Positions 9,995-19,674 are shown, numbered from the stretch's first letter. The stretch is 64,000 bases of DNA from Desulfovibrio aminophilus DSM 12254 (GCF_000422565.1 NZ_AUMA01000009.1:186001-250000), one strand, 5' to 3'. Translations and numbers: made by a program. The notes: generated by a model from the sequence alone, not told the origin.

Positions 9995-10312
9995 ATGGGT
10001 GAGATGAACGAGGCGAGGGACGCCGAGGCAGCTTTCCCGGGCGAGGTGACCCGGCGGGTGGTGGTGACCAACCAGCTCGGCCTGCACGCGCGTCCGGCCG
10101 GAAAGCTGGCCCAGACCGCCCAGAATTTCAAGGCCTCCATCTCCATCGTCTGCCAGGACCAGGAAGTGGACGCCAAGAGCATTTTGGAAATCCTGACCCT
10201 GGCGGCGGCCCAGGGCAGCTCCCTGGACCTCAAGGCCAAGGGAGAGGACGCCGCCCAGGCCGTTGAAAGCCTGGAACGGCTTTTCCGCTCCAAGTTCGGC
10301 GAGGAACGCTAG
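9995..10312 (+). CDS. phosphocarrier protein HPr
   Basis: HPr passes phosphate from EI to IIA-type proteins. The 105-residue protein carries the active-site histidine in GLHARPAGKLAQTA (His about 33). The regulatory serine region is DAKSILEILTLAA (Ser about 64). The N-terminus is some 18 residues longer than a minimal HPr, which is acidic and may be disordered. The stop TAG shares its last base with the GTG start of EI, so the two are tightly coupled. Confidence 0.92.
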   Translation: MGEMNEARDAEAAFPGEVTRRVVVTNQLGLHARPAGKLAQTAQNFKASISIVCQDQEVDAKSILEILTLAAAQGSSLDLKAKGEDAAQAVESLERLFRSKFGEER

Positions 10313-12096
10313 TGGCCCGAGTCATCATTCCCGGCATTTCCGTCTCCACGGGCATCGCCATCGGCAAGGCCTTCTTCCTGAACCGCAACCGGACGGCCCA
10401 TCTGCCTCGGCTCACCGTGGCCGAGGAGGCCGTGGCCCACGAGGCCGAGCGCCTGGCCCAGGCCTTCCTCCAGGCCGAGGACGAGCTGGCCGCCGCCCGC
10501 GACAAGGTTCCCGCCGAGCTCAAGGAGCACCGGCTCATCATCGACTCCCACCTGATGATGCTCAAGGATCCCAAGCTGCGCAACGCCGCCCGCGCCTACA
10601 TCACGGACATGCGCCTGAACGCCGAATGGGCCCTGGAAAAGGCCCTCGGCGACCTGGAGAAGACCTTCGGAGCCCTGGACGACGTCTACATCCGCGAACG
10701 GATGCAGGACGTCCGCTTCGTCATCGTCAAGGTCCAGTCCCACCTCATCGGCCAGGACAAGGATCTGCGCTCCATCGAGGGCCGGGTCATCATCATGGCC
10801 CACGACCTGACCCCGGCCGACACCGTGGAGCTGGACGTGAACAAGATCCTGGGCTTCGCCACGGTCCAGGGCGGCAAGACCTCGCACACCGGCATCATGG
10901 CCCGCACCCTGGGCATCCCGGCCATGGTCGGCGTGGCGGACCTGGAATCCCACGTCCTCGAAGGCGACTTCGTGATCATCGACGGCCTCTCGGGCAAGAT
11001 CGTGATCGATCCCGACGAGGACGAGCTGACCCGCTACAACGAACTTTCCGCCCAGTTCGAGGACTACACCCGGCGCATCATCCGCGAATGCCAGCTCCCG
11101 GCCGAAACCAGCGACGGCTACCGCGTGCAGGTCCTGGCCAACATCGAACTGCTGGAGGAGGTGGCCGCGGTCCTGGACCGGGGCGGCGAGGGCATCGGCC
11201 TCTACCGCACCGAATACTCCTACCTCAACCGCACCGACCTGCCGAGCGAGGAGGAGCTGGCCGAGAAATACTCGGACCTCGTCTCCATCATGTCCCCCCG
11301 CCGGGTCATCTTCCGCACCCTGGACCTCGGCGCGGACAAGTTCATCCAGAGCTTCGGCTCCCTGGAGGAGCCCAACCCGGCCCTGGGCATGCGCGCCATC
11401 CGCTTCTGCCTGCGCCACCCGGACCTCTTCCGCACCCAGTTGCGGGCCGTCTGCCGGGCCAGCGCCTACGGCAACGCCTCGATCATGTTCCCCATGATCT
11501 CCGGCCTCAAGGAGCTGCGCCGGGCCAAGAGCCTCCTGCGCGACGCCCAGGACGAGCTGCGCCGCGAGGGCATCCCCTTCAACGAGGAAATGCCCGTGGG
11601 CATCATGGTCGAGCTGCCCTCGGCCGTGATGATCGCCGAATTCCTGGCCGAGGAGTGCGACTTCTTCAGCATCGGCACCAACGACCTCATCCAGTACAGC
11701 GTGGGCATCGACCGCACCAACCGGCACGTGTCCTACCTCTACCAGCCCCTGCACCCGGCCGTTCTGCGCGCCATCAAGCACGTCACCGACGCCGCCCACC
11801 AGGCCGGCATCGAGGTCAGCCTCTGCGGCGAGGTCGCTTCCGACCCCTTCTGCGTGCCGATCATCATGGGCATGCAGGTGGACAGCATCTCGCTGACCCC
11901 CCAGGCCATCCCGGGCATCAAGCGGGTCATCCGCCAGGCCCGCATGACCGACTGCCGCGACCTGCTGCGCGAGGTTCTCTCCTGTCGCACCGTGGGCCGC
12001 GTCAACCGGCTGGTCAAGGAAACCATCTTCAAGCGCTTCCCCGAGGAACTGACCTTCTTCGCCTCTCTCCTGGACAACGAGGAGCACGGCGGATAG
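10312..12096 (+). CDS. ptsI: PTS enzyme I (phosphoenolpyruvate-protein phosphotransferase)
   Basis: Enzyme I takes phosphate from phosphoenolpyruvate and gives it to HPr. The 594-residue protein has the phospho-histidine loop [19 protein letters not shown] (about 183-202). In the PEP-binding barrel it has [13 protein letters not shown] near 300 and the [20 protein letters not shown] stretch near 450, and near 500 the [12 protein letters not shown] region. Length and motifs indicate an intact enzyme. GTG start overlaps the HPr stop by one base. Confidence 0.95.
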   Translation: MARVIIPGISVSTGIAIGKAFFLNRNRTAHLPRLTVAEEAVAHEAERLAQAFLQAEDELAAARDKVPAELKEHRLIIDSHLMMLKDPKLRNAARAYITDMRLNAEWALEKALGDLEKTFGALDDVYIRERMQDVRFVIVKVQSHLIGQDKDLRSIEGRVIIMAHDLTPADTVELDVNKILGFATVQGGKTSHTGIMARTLGIPAMVGVADLESHVLEGDFVIIDGLSGKIVIDPDEDELTRYNELSAQFEDYTRRIIRECQLPAETSDGYRVQVLANIELLEEVAAVLDRGGEGIGLYRTEYSYLNRTDLPSEEELAEKYSDLVSIMSPRRVIFRTLDLGADKFIQSFGSLEEPNPALGMRAIRFCLRHPDLFRTQLRAVCRASAYGNASIMFPMISGLKELRRAKSLLRDAQDELRREGIPFNEEMPVGIMVELPSAVMIAEFLAEECDFFSIGTNDLIQYSVGIDRTNRHVSYLYQPLHPAVLRAIKHVTDAAHQAGIEVSLCGEVASDPFCVPIIMGMQVDSISLTPQAIPGIKRVIRQARMTDCRDLLREVLSCRTVGRVNRLVKETIFKRFPEELTFFASLLDNEEHGG

Positions 12097-12106
12097 CCTC
12101 CACTCC

Positions 12107-12586
12107 ATGAGCGAGAAACCAGAAGCGGCCGGGCGCAAGCCCATCGCCGAGAACAGAAACGCCCGGCGGCTCTATGAGCTCACCGAAACCCTGGAGGCCG
12201 GACTCGCGCTCCAGGGCTCGGAGGTCAAGTCCCTGCGCGACGGCCGCGTGAGCTTCAAGGACGGCTACGTGGACGTGAAGAACGGCGAGGCCTTCCTCGT
12301 CGGCGTGCACATCGCGCCCTACGAGAAGACCTCCCTCTTCGACCGGCCCGACCCCGAACGCCCCCGCAAGCTCCTCCTTCACCGCCGCGAGATCGACCGT
12401 CTCCAGGCCAAGGCCGAGCAGAAGGGCCTGACCATCGTCCCCGTGCGCCTCTACTTCACGCGCGGCCGGGTCAAGCTCGAAATCGCCCTGGCCAAGGGCA
12501 AGAAGGTCCACGACCGCCGCGACGACCTGAAGCAGAAGGACATCGCCCGCGACACCGCGCGCCAGCTGGCCCAATACAACAAATAG
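12107..12586 (+). CDS. smpB: SsrA-binding protein SmpB
   Basis: SmpB binds tmRNA and brings it to stalled ribosomes for trans-translation. The 159-residue protein shows [23 protein letters not shown] near 14, [19 protein letters not shown] near 38, and a basic tail with [20 protein letters not shown]. It begins 10 bases after ptsI. I looked for tmRNA downstream and did not see it. Confidence 0.95.
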   Translation: MSEKPEAAGRKPIAENRNARRLYELTETLEAGLALQGSEVKSLRDGRVSFKDGYVDVKNGEAFLVGVHIAPYEKTSLFDRPDPERPRKLLLHRREIDRLQAKAEQKGLTIVPVRLYFTRGRVKLEIALAKGKKVHDRRDDLKQKDIARDTARQLAQYNK

Positions 12587-12589
12587 CAC

Positions 12590-12606
12590 CCGGGGCTCCG
12601 CCCCGG
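12590..12606 (+). repeat. short GC hairpin after smpB (dispersed-repeat type)
   Basis: CCGGGGC and GCCCCGG flank TCC. A second hairpin, CCAGGGGCC / GGCCCCTGG (12613-12633), follows at once. The GGGGCTCCGCCCC core recurs at 32503-32519 in another intergenic gap. Confidence 0.5.
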
Positions 12607-12640
12607 ACCCCGCCAGGGGCCGGCGGCCCCTGGACCCGGC

Positions 12641-12701
12641 GATAGTGCTGCGGGAACGCCCCGGAGAGCGACGCTCTCCGGGGCGTTCCCGCAGCACTGT
12701 C
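12641..12701 (+). repeat. 29-base inverted repeat with 3-base loop
   Basis: The left arm 12641-12669 and right arm 12673-12701 match at 28 of 29 positions around the loop GAC. The stem is GC-rich and has no T run. It lies in the smpB-glcD gap, about 55 bases after smpB. It may act as a Rho-independent-like end, a processing site, or a palindromic element of the genome. Confidence 0.75.
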
Positions 12702-12838
12702 AGCCAGGGGAAAAGTCTCTTCCGTCTTTCTTGAAACGGACCGAAGGCCCCCCGGCGTCGCCGGGTGACGCAAATTGGCCGAAGACCCGCGACGGCCCAC
12801 GCTTTTCTTTCGGGCCGATGCACCGTATGATCGTTTCC

Positions 12839-14254
12839 ATGCTGACCGATCGTCAGAAAGAATCTCTGCTCTCGCTGTTTCCGGGCGACGGCTGCGTCCT
12901 GGATCCGGAGCAGGCCCTGGCCCTGGGCGCGGACGCCTCGCGCCGTTTCGCCCGCCCCTGGGCCGTGGTCCGTCCGGAGACCGAGGAGCAGACCGCCGAG
13001 TTCCTGCGCTTCGCCCAGGCCGAGAACCTGCCCGTGTATCCCCGCGCCCGGGGCACCAGCCGCGTGGGCGGGGCCGTGCCCGCCGAGGGCGGGGTGGTGG
13101 TTTCCATGCTGCGCATGGACAAGATTCTGGACGTGGACGCGGCCGACTTCGTGGCCGAGGTGGAGCCCGGTGTGGTCACCGGCGCGTTCCAGGCCACGCT
13201 AAGGGAAAAACGTCTGTTCTATCCGCCGGACCCGGCCAGCGCGGGCTACTCGACCATCGGCGGCAACGCCGCCACCTGCGCCGGAGGAATGCGCGCGGTG
13301 AAGTACGGCGTGACCCGGGACTACGTGCTCGGACTCTCGGCGGCCCTGCCGGGCGGACGGATCATCCGGGCGGGCGGGCGCTGCCACAAGGACGTCTCGG
13401 GCCTGGACCTGACGCGGCTCTTCGTGGGTTCCGGCGGCACGCTGGGGATCATCACCCGGCTGACCCTCAAGCTCCTGCCCCTGCCCGAGGCCCAGGCCTC
13501 GCTGCTCTGCGCCTTCGCTTCCCTGGAGGCGGCCCTGGACGCGGCCCGGGCCGGATTCGAGGCGGGCATTCTGCCGGTGTCGCTGGAATTTCTCGACGCC
13601 ACGGCCCTGGGCGCGGTGGCTGATGCGGGCTGCGCCCTGTGCCCCCAGGATTCCGGCGCGGCCCTGCTCTACCGCCTGGACGGCTCGGCCGGGGCGGTGC
13701 TGGCGGACCTGGACCGGCTCAAGGCGGCCCTGGCCCCGCTCAAGCCCCTGGCCCTGGAGACGGCGGCCACCCCAGAGGCCGAGGAAAAGCTCTGGGAAGT
13801 GCGGCGCACGGTGAGCCAGGCCCTGCACCGCGTGGGTCCGGACAAGGCCGCCGAGGACGTGGCCGTGCCCCGGGGACGCATCCCGGCCGCCGTGGCCGCG
13901 TTCCGGGAGGCCGGGCGCGCCAACGGCCTGCGCGTGGCCTGCTTCGGCCACCTGGGCGACGGCAACATCCACGTGAACGTGCTCTTCGACGCCCGGAAGC
14001 CCGACGAACTGCGCCGCGCGGCCTCGGCCAAGGAGGCCATTCTGCGCGCGGCCCTGGATCTGGGCGGCACGCTTTCCGGCGAACACGGCCTGGGGCTGAC
14101 CAAGGGCGCCTACCTGCCCTGGCGGCACGGCCCCGAGGAGATCGCGCGCATGCGCGGGGTCAAGGCCGTCTTCGACCCCCAGGGAATCATGAATCCCGGC
14201 AAGGAATGGGGCTCGGGGAGAGCCGCCTGTTCCGGCCGTGAAGGAACGTCATAG
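12839..14254 (+). CDS. FAD-binding oxidoreductase, GlcD/D-lactate dehydrogenase type
   Basis: This flavoprotein oxidises a 2-hydroxy acid such as lactate or glycolate and passes electrons on through a partner Fe-S protein. The 471-residue protein has a PCMH-type FAD domain: VYPRARGTSRVGGAVPAEGG near 62-81, YPPDPASAGYSTIGGNAATCAGG near 125-147, and FVGSGGTLGIITRLTLK near 195. The C-terminal FAD-oxidase domain includes CFGHLGDGNIHVNVLFD near 364 and LSGEHGLGLTKG near 410. ATG at 12839 is chosen by homology; ATGs at 12818 and 12827 are alternatives. The likely Fe-S partner lies 3 kb downstream at 17340. Confidence 0.9.
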   Translation: MLTDRQKESLLSLFPGDGCVLDPEQALALGADASRRFARPWAVVRPETEEQTAEFLRFAQAENLPVYPRARGTSRVGGAVPAEGGVVVSMLRMDKILDVDAADFVAEVEPGVVTGAFQATLREKRLFYPPDPASAGYSTIGGNAATCAGGMRAVKYGVTRDYVLGLSAALPGGRIIRAGGRCHKDVSGLDLTRLFVGSGGTLGIITRLTLKLLPLPEAQASLLCAFASLEAALDAARAGFEAGILPVSLEFLDATALGAVADAGCALCPQDSGAALLYRLDGSAGAVLADLDRLKAALAPLKPLALETAATPEAEEKLWEVRRTVSQALHRVGPDKAAEDVAVPRGRIPAAVAAFREAGRANGLRVACFGHLGDGNIHVNVLFDARKPDELRRAASAKEAILRAALDLGGTLSGEHGLGLTKGAYLPWRHGPEEIARMRGVKAVFDPQGIMNPGKEWGSGRAACSGREGTS

Positions 14255-14256
14255 GC

Positions 14257-15393
14257 ATGGGGTATCTTCTCACCGTCCAGATCAACATGTTCATGTGCCT
14301 GCTGCTGGCGGTCTGTCTGGCCGTCGCGTTCCTCAAGCTCGATCTGGAGAAGACGGAACACAAGCTCTTCATCGGCATGGTCCTGAGCATCCTCGCCCTG
14401 CTCGGGCTGGAGATCTGGAGCGTGGTGCTCAACGCCGAGTTCAACGCGGCGGTCCGGGCCGACGGGCATCTCGTGGCCCTCAACAAGCTCGTCAACGTGG
14501 TCGGCTTCGCCCTCGTCCCCTTTCCGCCCCTGTTGCTCCTGCTCTTCCTGCATTCGTGGATCTCCAGGCCGATTCCGCGGATATTGCTGCCGCTCTATGC
14601 CGCGCCGCTTCTCGCCAGCGTCATTCTGGCCCTCCTGAGCTACCACGGCGGCGTGCTGTTCAACATCTCGCCGCTGAACGAGTATTCCCGGGGGGAGTAT
14701 TTCCTCGCCTCGCCGCTGGTGAGCTACGCCTATTTCCTCCTCAACGCCGTGTTCATCTGGAAGAACAGGAGCAGACTGCGGGTTCAGGAGATCGTCTTTC
14801 TGCTGGCCACGATCATCATCCCGGCGTTCATCGGCCTGGTTCAGCTGATGTATTTCGTCTACCTGACGATCTGGAACAGCTGGGCCGTTTCGGCGGTCGT
14901 GCTCTTCGTCTACATCCTGGTCTACAAATCGGAAATGGATGAGCTCACGAGGCTCGGAAACCGCAGGGTCTACCGGGAAATCATCTTCAAGGCCAGGCGG
15001 ATGAAGGAGCTGAGAATGTCCATCGCCATGCTCGACATGGACGACCTCAAGAAAATCAACGACGCCTACGGCCACGGCGAGGGAGACCACGCCATCCGCG
15101 TGCTCGCGGATGGAATGCGGCGGTTCTTCGGCCGCGAGTTCCACCCCATGCGCTTCGGCGGGGACGAGTTCGCCGCGGTGCATTTCGACGACGACCCAGC
15201 CGTGCTGGCCGAAAGGCTCGCCGGGCTGGAGGCCTATTTGGAGGAATACAACGCCTCCTCCGGCAAGCCCTACCGCATTTCCTTCAGCCACGGCATCGCC
15301 GTGTCCGGCGCGGGGGAGTGCGTGAACGATCTGCTGCGGCGTTGCGACAAGATCATGTACGAGCGCAAGCGCCGTCGGATCTGCGCGGACTGA
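14257..15393 (+). CDS. membrane-bound diguanylate cyclase (GGDEF domain)
   Basis: This enzyme makes the second messenger c-di-GMP. The 378-residue protein has about seven hydrophobic segments in residues 1-225, resembling a histidine-kinase-like 7TM sensor (HisKA_7TM). A GGDEF domain follows, with the intact active site RFGGDEFAAV near 302, MLDMDDLKKINDAYGHGEGD near 258, and a C-terminal YERKR. The I-site RxxD is not obvious. It starts 2 bases after the GlcD-like gene, so it may be cotranscribed with it. The codon mix is a little less GC-biased than its neighbours. Confidence 0.9.
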   Translation: MGYLLTVQINMFMCLLLAVCLAVAFLKLDLEKTEHKLFIGMVLSILALLGLEIWSVVLNAEFNAAVRADGHLVALNKLVNVVGFALVPFPPLLLLLFLHSWISRPIPRILLPLYAAPLLASVILALLSYHGGVLFNISPLNEYSRGEYFLASPLVSYAYFLLNAVFIWKNRSRLRVQEIVFLLATIIIPAFIGLVQLMYFVYLTIWNSWAVSAVVLFVYILVYKSEMDELTRLGNRRVYREIIFKARRMKELRMSIAMLDMDDLKKINDAYGHGEGDHAIRVLADGMRRFFGREFHPMRFGGDEFAAVHFDDDPAVLAERLAGLEAYLEEYNASSGKPYRISFSHGIAVSGAGECVNDLLRRCDKIMYERKRRRICAD

Positions 15394-15414
15394 CGCCGCC
15401 GGAGCGGCTTCGGT

Positions 15415-17223
15415 CTAGCCTTCCTTCAGTTCCCGGATCAGGTCGCGCAGGCGGGCCATCTGCTCGTCGAGTTCCTCCACGGCCCGCGCCGAGTCGGCCA
15501 CGTTCCGGGCCGTGGACGTGGTGATCCCGTTGATCTCCTCCACCGACTTGTTGATCTCCTCCGAGGCCGCCGACTGCTCCTCGGCGGCGGTGGCGATGCC
15601 CCGGATCTGGTCGGCCGAGGTCTGCACCCCGGCCACGATGGCCCGCAGGGCCTCACCCGAATGGTTGGAGAGGTCCACGGCCCGGCTCAGGTCGTCGAGC
15701 ACCTTGCGGGTGGTCCCGATGTTGGCCGTGGCCGCGTTCTGGATTCCCGCGATGGCCTCGCCCACCTCCCTGGTGGCGGTCATGGTCTTCTCGGCCAGCT
15801 TGCGCACCTCGTCGGCCACCACGGCGAAACCCCGTCCGGCGTCGCCGGCCCGGGCCGCCTCGATGGCCGCGTTCAGCGCCAACAGGTTGGTCTGGTCCGC
15901 GATGTCCGTGATGACCCCGAGAATCCGACCGATGGACTCGGCCTGGCCGCCCAGCTGGTTCATGTTCTCCTGCAGATGGTCGGCCTCGCTGTAAGTGGCG
16001 CGCAGGGCCTCCACGGACTGGCTCACCACCTCGGAGCCCTTCTCGGCCTGGGACCGGGCGCGGTTGCCGGACTCGGCGGCCTCGGAGGCGTTGCGGGCCA
16101 CCTCCAGCACCGTGGCGTTCATCTCCTCCATGGCCGTGGCCGTGGACTGGATGCGGTCGCGCTGCACGTCGGTTCCCTCGCGGATGTCGCGGGAACGAGC
16201 CGCGATGGCCTCGGCCGCGCCGGTGACCTTCTCCACTATGGCCTCCAGGCGGCCGGCGGCCAGGAGGATTCCCTCGCGCCGGGCTCTCTCGGCCTGCCCC
16301 CGGGCCTGTTCGGCGTCGGCCAGGGCGCGCTCGGCCATGCGGGCCTTGTCCTCGGCCTCGGCGGACTTGGCCGTGATCTGGGCGATGTTCCCGCGCAGGG
16401 TGCGGGCCATGCTGTTGAGCGCCTTCTGCAGGCTGGCCACCTCGTCGCGGCCGGACTCGTCGAGGTTCACATCGTAGCTCCCCTCGGCGATGCCGCAGGC
16501 CGCCCTGGTGGCCTGGGACAGCGGCCGCACGATGCCCCGGATGGTCACGACGCTCAGCGGCAGCACGAAGAAGAGAAAGACGGCCCCGAGCACCGAGAGA
16601 AGCATCAGGGTGTCGGCGCGGACCAGCTCCCCGACGGCCTGGGCGATACCCTTCTTGGCCTGTTCGATGTTGTCGATGTAGATGCCGGTGCCGATCCAGA
16701 GGTCCGTGCCCGGAATCATCTCGGCATACCCCAGCTTGGGCTGGTCGCCCTTGCCCGGCTTGGGAAAGATGTACTGCACGAAGCCGCCCCCGGCCGCCGC
16801 CTGCCTGGCCAGCTCCCGGACGAAGAAGACCCCGTTCTTGTCCTTGCTCTCGGCCATGTCCGACCCCTGAACCTCCTTCTTGGGCGGCAGGGCCACGTTC
16901 ACCGTGCCCCGATAGACGAAGTAGTAGCCGGACTTGTCCTCCTCGAAACGGATGGGGTCCACGGCCCGGCGGATGAACTCCACCCGTTCCGCGTCATCGG
17001 AAACGCCCGTCAATCCCTGGCCCAAGGACAGGGCCATGCTGCGCGTGGCCACCTGGATCTTTTGTTTCTGGAGGTCGAGCATCTGAACCTGGACCTGTTC
17101 AACGCCCATGGCTTCGATCTTTCCGGCGTTGTGCAGAAAGGCCAGCACCGTCCCGGCCACGAAGCAGACGATGAGGCCCAGCAGGAGGAATATCCGTGTT
17201 CCGATGGACATGAGACGCATCAT
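15415..17223 (-). CDS. methyl-accepting chemotaxis protein with single Cache sensor domain
   Basis: This transmembrane receptor controls the CheA kinase. The 602-residue protein has a first membrane helix (about 8-30) and a periplasmic sCache_2-type domain (about 45-185), with an F-V-Y-R-G motif and GTGIYIDNIEQA near its end. A second helix (about 197-217), a HAMP linker and a long coiled-coil signalling domain follow. The conserved hairpin tip is at about 430-450, reading IADQTNLLALNAAIEAARAG. ATG at 17223 is chosen because GGAGG lies 6 bases upstream. It is convergent with the GGDEF gene and divergent from the Fe-S gene. The ligand is unknown; such Cache domains often bind small organic acids. 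Confidence 0.94.
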   Translation of the reverse strand: MMRLMSIGTRIFLLLGLIVCFVAGTVLAFLHNAGKIEAMGVEQVQVQMLDLQKQKIQVATRSMALSLGQGLTGVSDDAERVEFIRRAVDPIRFEEDKSGYYFVYRGTVNVALPPKKEVQGSDMAESKDKNGVFFVRELARQAAAGGGFVQYIFPKPGKGDQPKLGYAEMIPGTDLWIGTGIYIDNIEQAKKGIAQAVGELVRADTLMLLSVLGAVFLFFVLPLSVVTIRGIVRPLSQATRAACGIAEGSYDVNLDESGRDEVASLQKALNSMARTLRGNIAQITAKSAEAEDKARMAERALADAEQARGQAERARREGILLAAGRLEAIVEKVTGAAEAIAARSRDIREGTDVQRDRIQSTATAMEEMNATVLEVARNASEAAESGNRARSQAEKGSEVVSQSVEALRATYSEADHLQENMNQLGGQAESIGRILGVITDIADQTNLLALNAAIEAARAGDAGRGFAVVADEVRKLAEKTMTATREVGEAIAGIQNAATANIGTTRKVLDDLSRAVDLSNHSGEALRAIVAGVQTSADQIRGIATAAEEQSAASEEINKSVEEINGITTSTARNVADSARAVEELDEQMARLRDLIRELKEG

Positions 17224-17339
17224 GGGGCACCTCCGAAGATAGTGGGTAATCACTTTAAATTGCTTTCGGGAATCTGGTCAACGCCGGGCTGATGATTATT
17301 GTCAGACGATTCGCGCGCCACGCGCGCGGGAAGCACCAG

Positions 17340-18470
17340 ATGCGGAAACACGCGCCCCATACCCCGCCCGGCCTCGACGGCTGCGTGCTCTGCGGCAAGT
17401 GCCTGGAGGCCTGCCCGCTTCTGGCGGCCACGGGCCGCGAGGAACTGTCGCCCCGGGCCAAGGCCGTGCTCACCGCCCACGGCGACTCGCGCACGGCCGA
17501 GGATCTGGCCCGGCTCTGCCTGGGCTGCGGCCGCTGCGTGCGGGTCTGCCCCCAGGGCCAGGACGCGCCCGCCGTGGTGGCCGGTTTGCGAGCCGCGCGG
17601 CCGGACTTCCGGCAGTGGCTCTGGAAGGCGGCCCTGGCCCGAAGCGGGGCGCTCTGGCCTGTCGCCGCCACGCTCGCCAAGCCGATTCCCAAGGACTTTC
17701 TGCAAAAGCGCCTGGGCGGTCTGCTCAAGGGGCTGGGCGCGCTCTCCCGGCCGGGCTGCGAGCCGTTCGCCCGGGTCGAGAGCCCGTCCGACGCATGGCG
17801 CGGGCGGCGCGCGGCCCTGTTCAGCGGCTGCGCGGGCGCGCACGCGGCCCGACGCTGGACGGACAAGGCCGCGCGAATCCTGGAGCTGGCCGGAGTGGAA
17901 CGCGCGCAGGCCCATTTCCAGTGCTGCGGCGCGACCCTGGGCTCGGCCGGGTTGCCCCGTGAACGCGACGCGGCCCGGGCGGCCAACGTGGCGGCCTGGC
18001 GCGCGGCCGGGCGGCCCCTGCTGGCGGCCTTCTGCGCCTCCTGCCTGGCGGGCCTGCGGGCCTACGCCGGGTCCGGGCTCTTCCGCGACGCGGAGGAAGA
18101 GGCGGCCTGGACCGCGTCGATCACCCCCCTTTCCGCGATTTTGCAAGGCGGCGGCTTTGTGCTAACCAGGAACCCGGGCCGCGTGGCTTGGCACACGCCC
18201 TGCCACGCCGACGTCCCGGACCCGGACCCGGCCCTCTGGCTCGGCGTGCCGGGCCTGGACCTGGAATCGCCCGAGGCGCGTTGCTGCGGCTTCGGCGGTG
18301 TGCTCCAACTGGCCGACCCGGCCCTGGCGGCGCGGGTGTCGGCGCTACGATGGGAAAACCTCCGGGCGGACCTCGTGCTCACGGGCTGCTCGGCCTGCGC
18401 CATGCAGCTCGCGGCCACGGCCTCCGAAGGAGTCCGGGCCGCGCACTGGCTGGACGCCCTGGACCTGTAA
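17340..18470 (+). CDS. Fe-S oxidoreductase subunit with two 4Fe-4S motifs and CCG domains (GlcF-like)
   Basis: This is the electron-accepting partner of GlcD-type flavoproteins. The 376-residue protein begins with two clusters, CVLCGKCLEACP (about 15) and CLGCGRCVRVCPQGQ (about 60). Two CCG-type cysteine-rich domains follow, with CCGATLGSAGLP near 198 and ARCCGFGGVLQLADP near 307, and GCSACAMQL near 348. ATG at 17340 has GGAAG 6 bases upstream and is preferred over the ATG at 17292. It probably pairs with the flavoprotein at 12839 although two genes lie between them. Confidence 0.85.
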   Translation: MRKHAPHTPPGLDGCVLCGKCLEACPLLAATGREELSPRAKAVLTAHGDSRTAEDLARLCLGCGRCVRVCPQGQDAPAVVAGLRAARPDFRQWLWKAALARSGALWPVAATLAKPIPKDFLQKRLGGLLKGLGALSRPGCEPFARVESPSDAWRGRRAALFSGCAGAHAARRWTDKAARILELAGVERAQAHFQCCGATLGSAGLPRERDAARAANVAAWRAAGRPLLAAFCASCLAGLRAYAGSGLFRDAEEEAAWTASITPLSAILQGGGFVLTRNPGRVAWHTPCHADVPDPDPALWLGVPGLDLESPEARCCGFGGVLQLADPALAARVSALRWENLRADLVLTGCSACAMQLAATASEGVRAAHWLDALDL

Positions 18471-18483
18471 TCATGGAGATGCA

Positions 18484-19188
18484 ATGAACAGCAGACCGGC
18501 GTTCATCCTGGCCCTGGGCCTGATCCTGGCCTCGGCCGTCCTGGCCTGGGCCTTCTACGCCTCGCGCCTGCCGCAGAACACCATCGAGGCCACGGGCTCG
18601 GCCCGGGTCAAGGTGGTTTCGGACGTGGCCAAGTGGCGCGGGAGCATCTTCCGCACCGTGGCCGAGACGGACCTCAAGCAGGGCTACGCCCAGCTGCGTA
18701 CCGACCTCCAAGCCCTCAAGGACTACCTCAAGGCCGCCGGGCTGCCCGAGACCGCCCTGGAGCTTCAACCGGTCAGCATGGAGCAGGTCTACCAGCAGAA
18801 CCCCAGCGCCCCGCGCGAACAGACCCTGCGCCAGGGCTTCACCGTGACTTCCTCGGACACGGCCAGGATCACGACCCTGGGCCTGGACCAGACTCTCATG
18901 GACCAGGGGGTGCAGTTGACCACCTATTCCCTGGAATACTACGTTTCTCGGTTGCCCGAGATGCGCGTGGAGCTGTTGGGCCAGGCCGTGAAGGACGCCC
19001 GCCGCCGGGCCCAGGAGATCGCCGGCAGCGACGGCCGGGGCGTGGGAGCGCTCCAGTCCGCGCGCATCGGCGTGGTCCAGGTTCTGGCGCCCAATTCCGT
19101 GGAAGTTTCCGGCTCCGGCGCCTACGACACCTCCACCGTGGACAAGGAAGTCATGGTCACGGTGCGCGCCGAATTCGCGGTGCGCTAG
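18484..19188 (+). CDS. SIMPL domain (DUF541) protein, exported or membrane-anchored
   Basis: The protein has 234 residues. An N-terminal hydrophobic helix (about 5-27) serves as anchor or signal. The SIMPL domain follows, with the opening IEATGSARVKVVSDVAKWRG at about 33 and a strand near the C-terminus ending VMVTVRAEFAVR. SIMPL proteins are periplasmic or surface proteins of uncertain role, some linked to oxidative stress. GGAG lies 5 bases before the ATG. It starts 13 bases after the Fe-S gene, so it may share its transcript. Confidence 0.82.
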   Translation: MNSRPAFILALGLILASAVLAWAFYASRLPQNTIEATGSARVKVVSDVAKWRGSIFRTVAETDLKQGYAQLRTDLQALKDYLKAAGLPETALELQPVSMEQVYQQNPSAPREQTLRQGFTVTSSDTARITTLGLDQTLMDQGVQLTTYSLEYYVSRLPEMRVELLGQAVKDARRRAQEIAGSDGRGVGALQSARIGVVQVLAPNSVEVSGSGAYDTSTVDKEVMVTVRAEFAVR

Positions 19189-19278
19189 GCAATTGAAACA
19201 ACCCAAGATGGCTGCGTCGCTTCAAGAAAACCACATCCTCGCGCAGCGGGGATTCGCGTCGACCGCGCGGAGGCGGGC

Positions 19279-19674
19279 ATGACCGGCAGAACCCCGCTGG
19301 TTCTGGCCCCTGGCCTGGCCCTGGGCGCGGCCCTGCTGGCCGGAGCCCTCTGCGTCGCCCTGCCGCCCCAGGAGGCCCTGGAGGTCGGCAACGCGGCCCG
19401 GATCAAACTCGTGGCGGCCGCCGCCAAGTGGCGCGGCGGCATGTTCCGCGCCGTGCCCCGCCTGGCCGCCGGGCATGTCCTGCGCGACGGCCTGGGCCAG
19501 ACCGACCCGGACGGCATCGGCAACCCGATCCCGGCCGCGATCACCGGAGCCCTCGGCCTCCACGTCGCGCTTCCGGCCCTTGCTCCCGATCTTCCGCCCG
19601 CTCCCGGCTCACGCGAGGCCCTGCCCTCGAACCGCGCCGGGCGCGCCCCGCCCCGTTCCGCGGACCACGCCTAG
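19279..19674 (+). pseudogene. probable decayed second copy of the SIMPL gene
   Basis: A 131-codon frame follows the SIMPL gene. Its first 60 residues align with the intact neighbour: a hydrophobic N-terminus, then [21 protein letters not shown], against A-R-V-K-V-V-S-D-V-A-K-W-R-G-S-I-F-R-T-V upstream. After that the likeness is lost and the frame runs into low-complexity Ala/Pro/Arg sequence. It looks like a tandem duplicate cut down by deletion. It might still be a short expressed membrane protein. Confidence 0.5.

Noticed and set aside
12587-12838. tmRNA (ssrA) next to smpB
   Set aside because: No tRNA-like acceptor ends or tag reading frame are visible. The gap is filled by GC hairpins.
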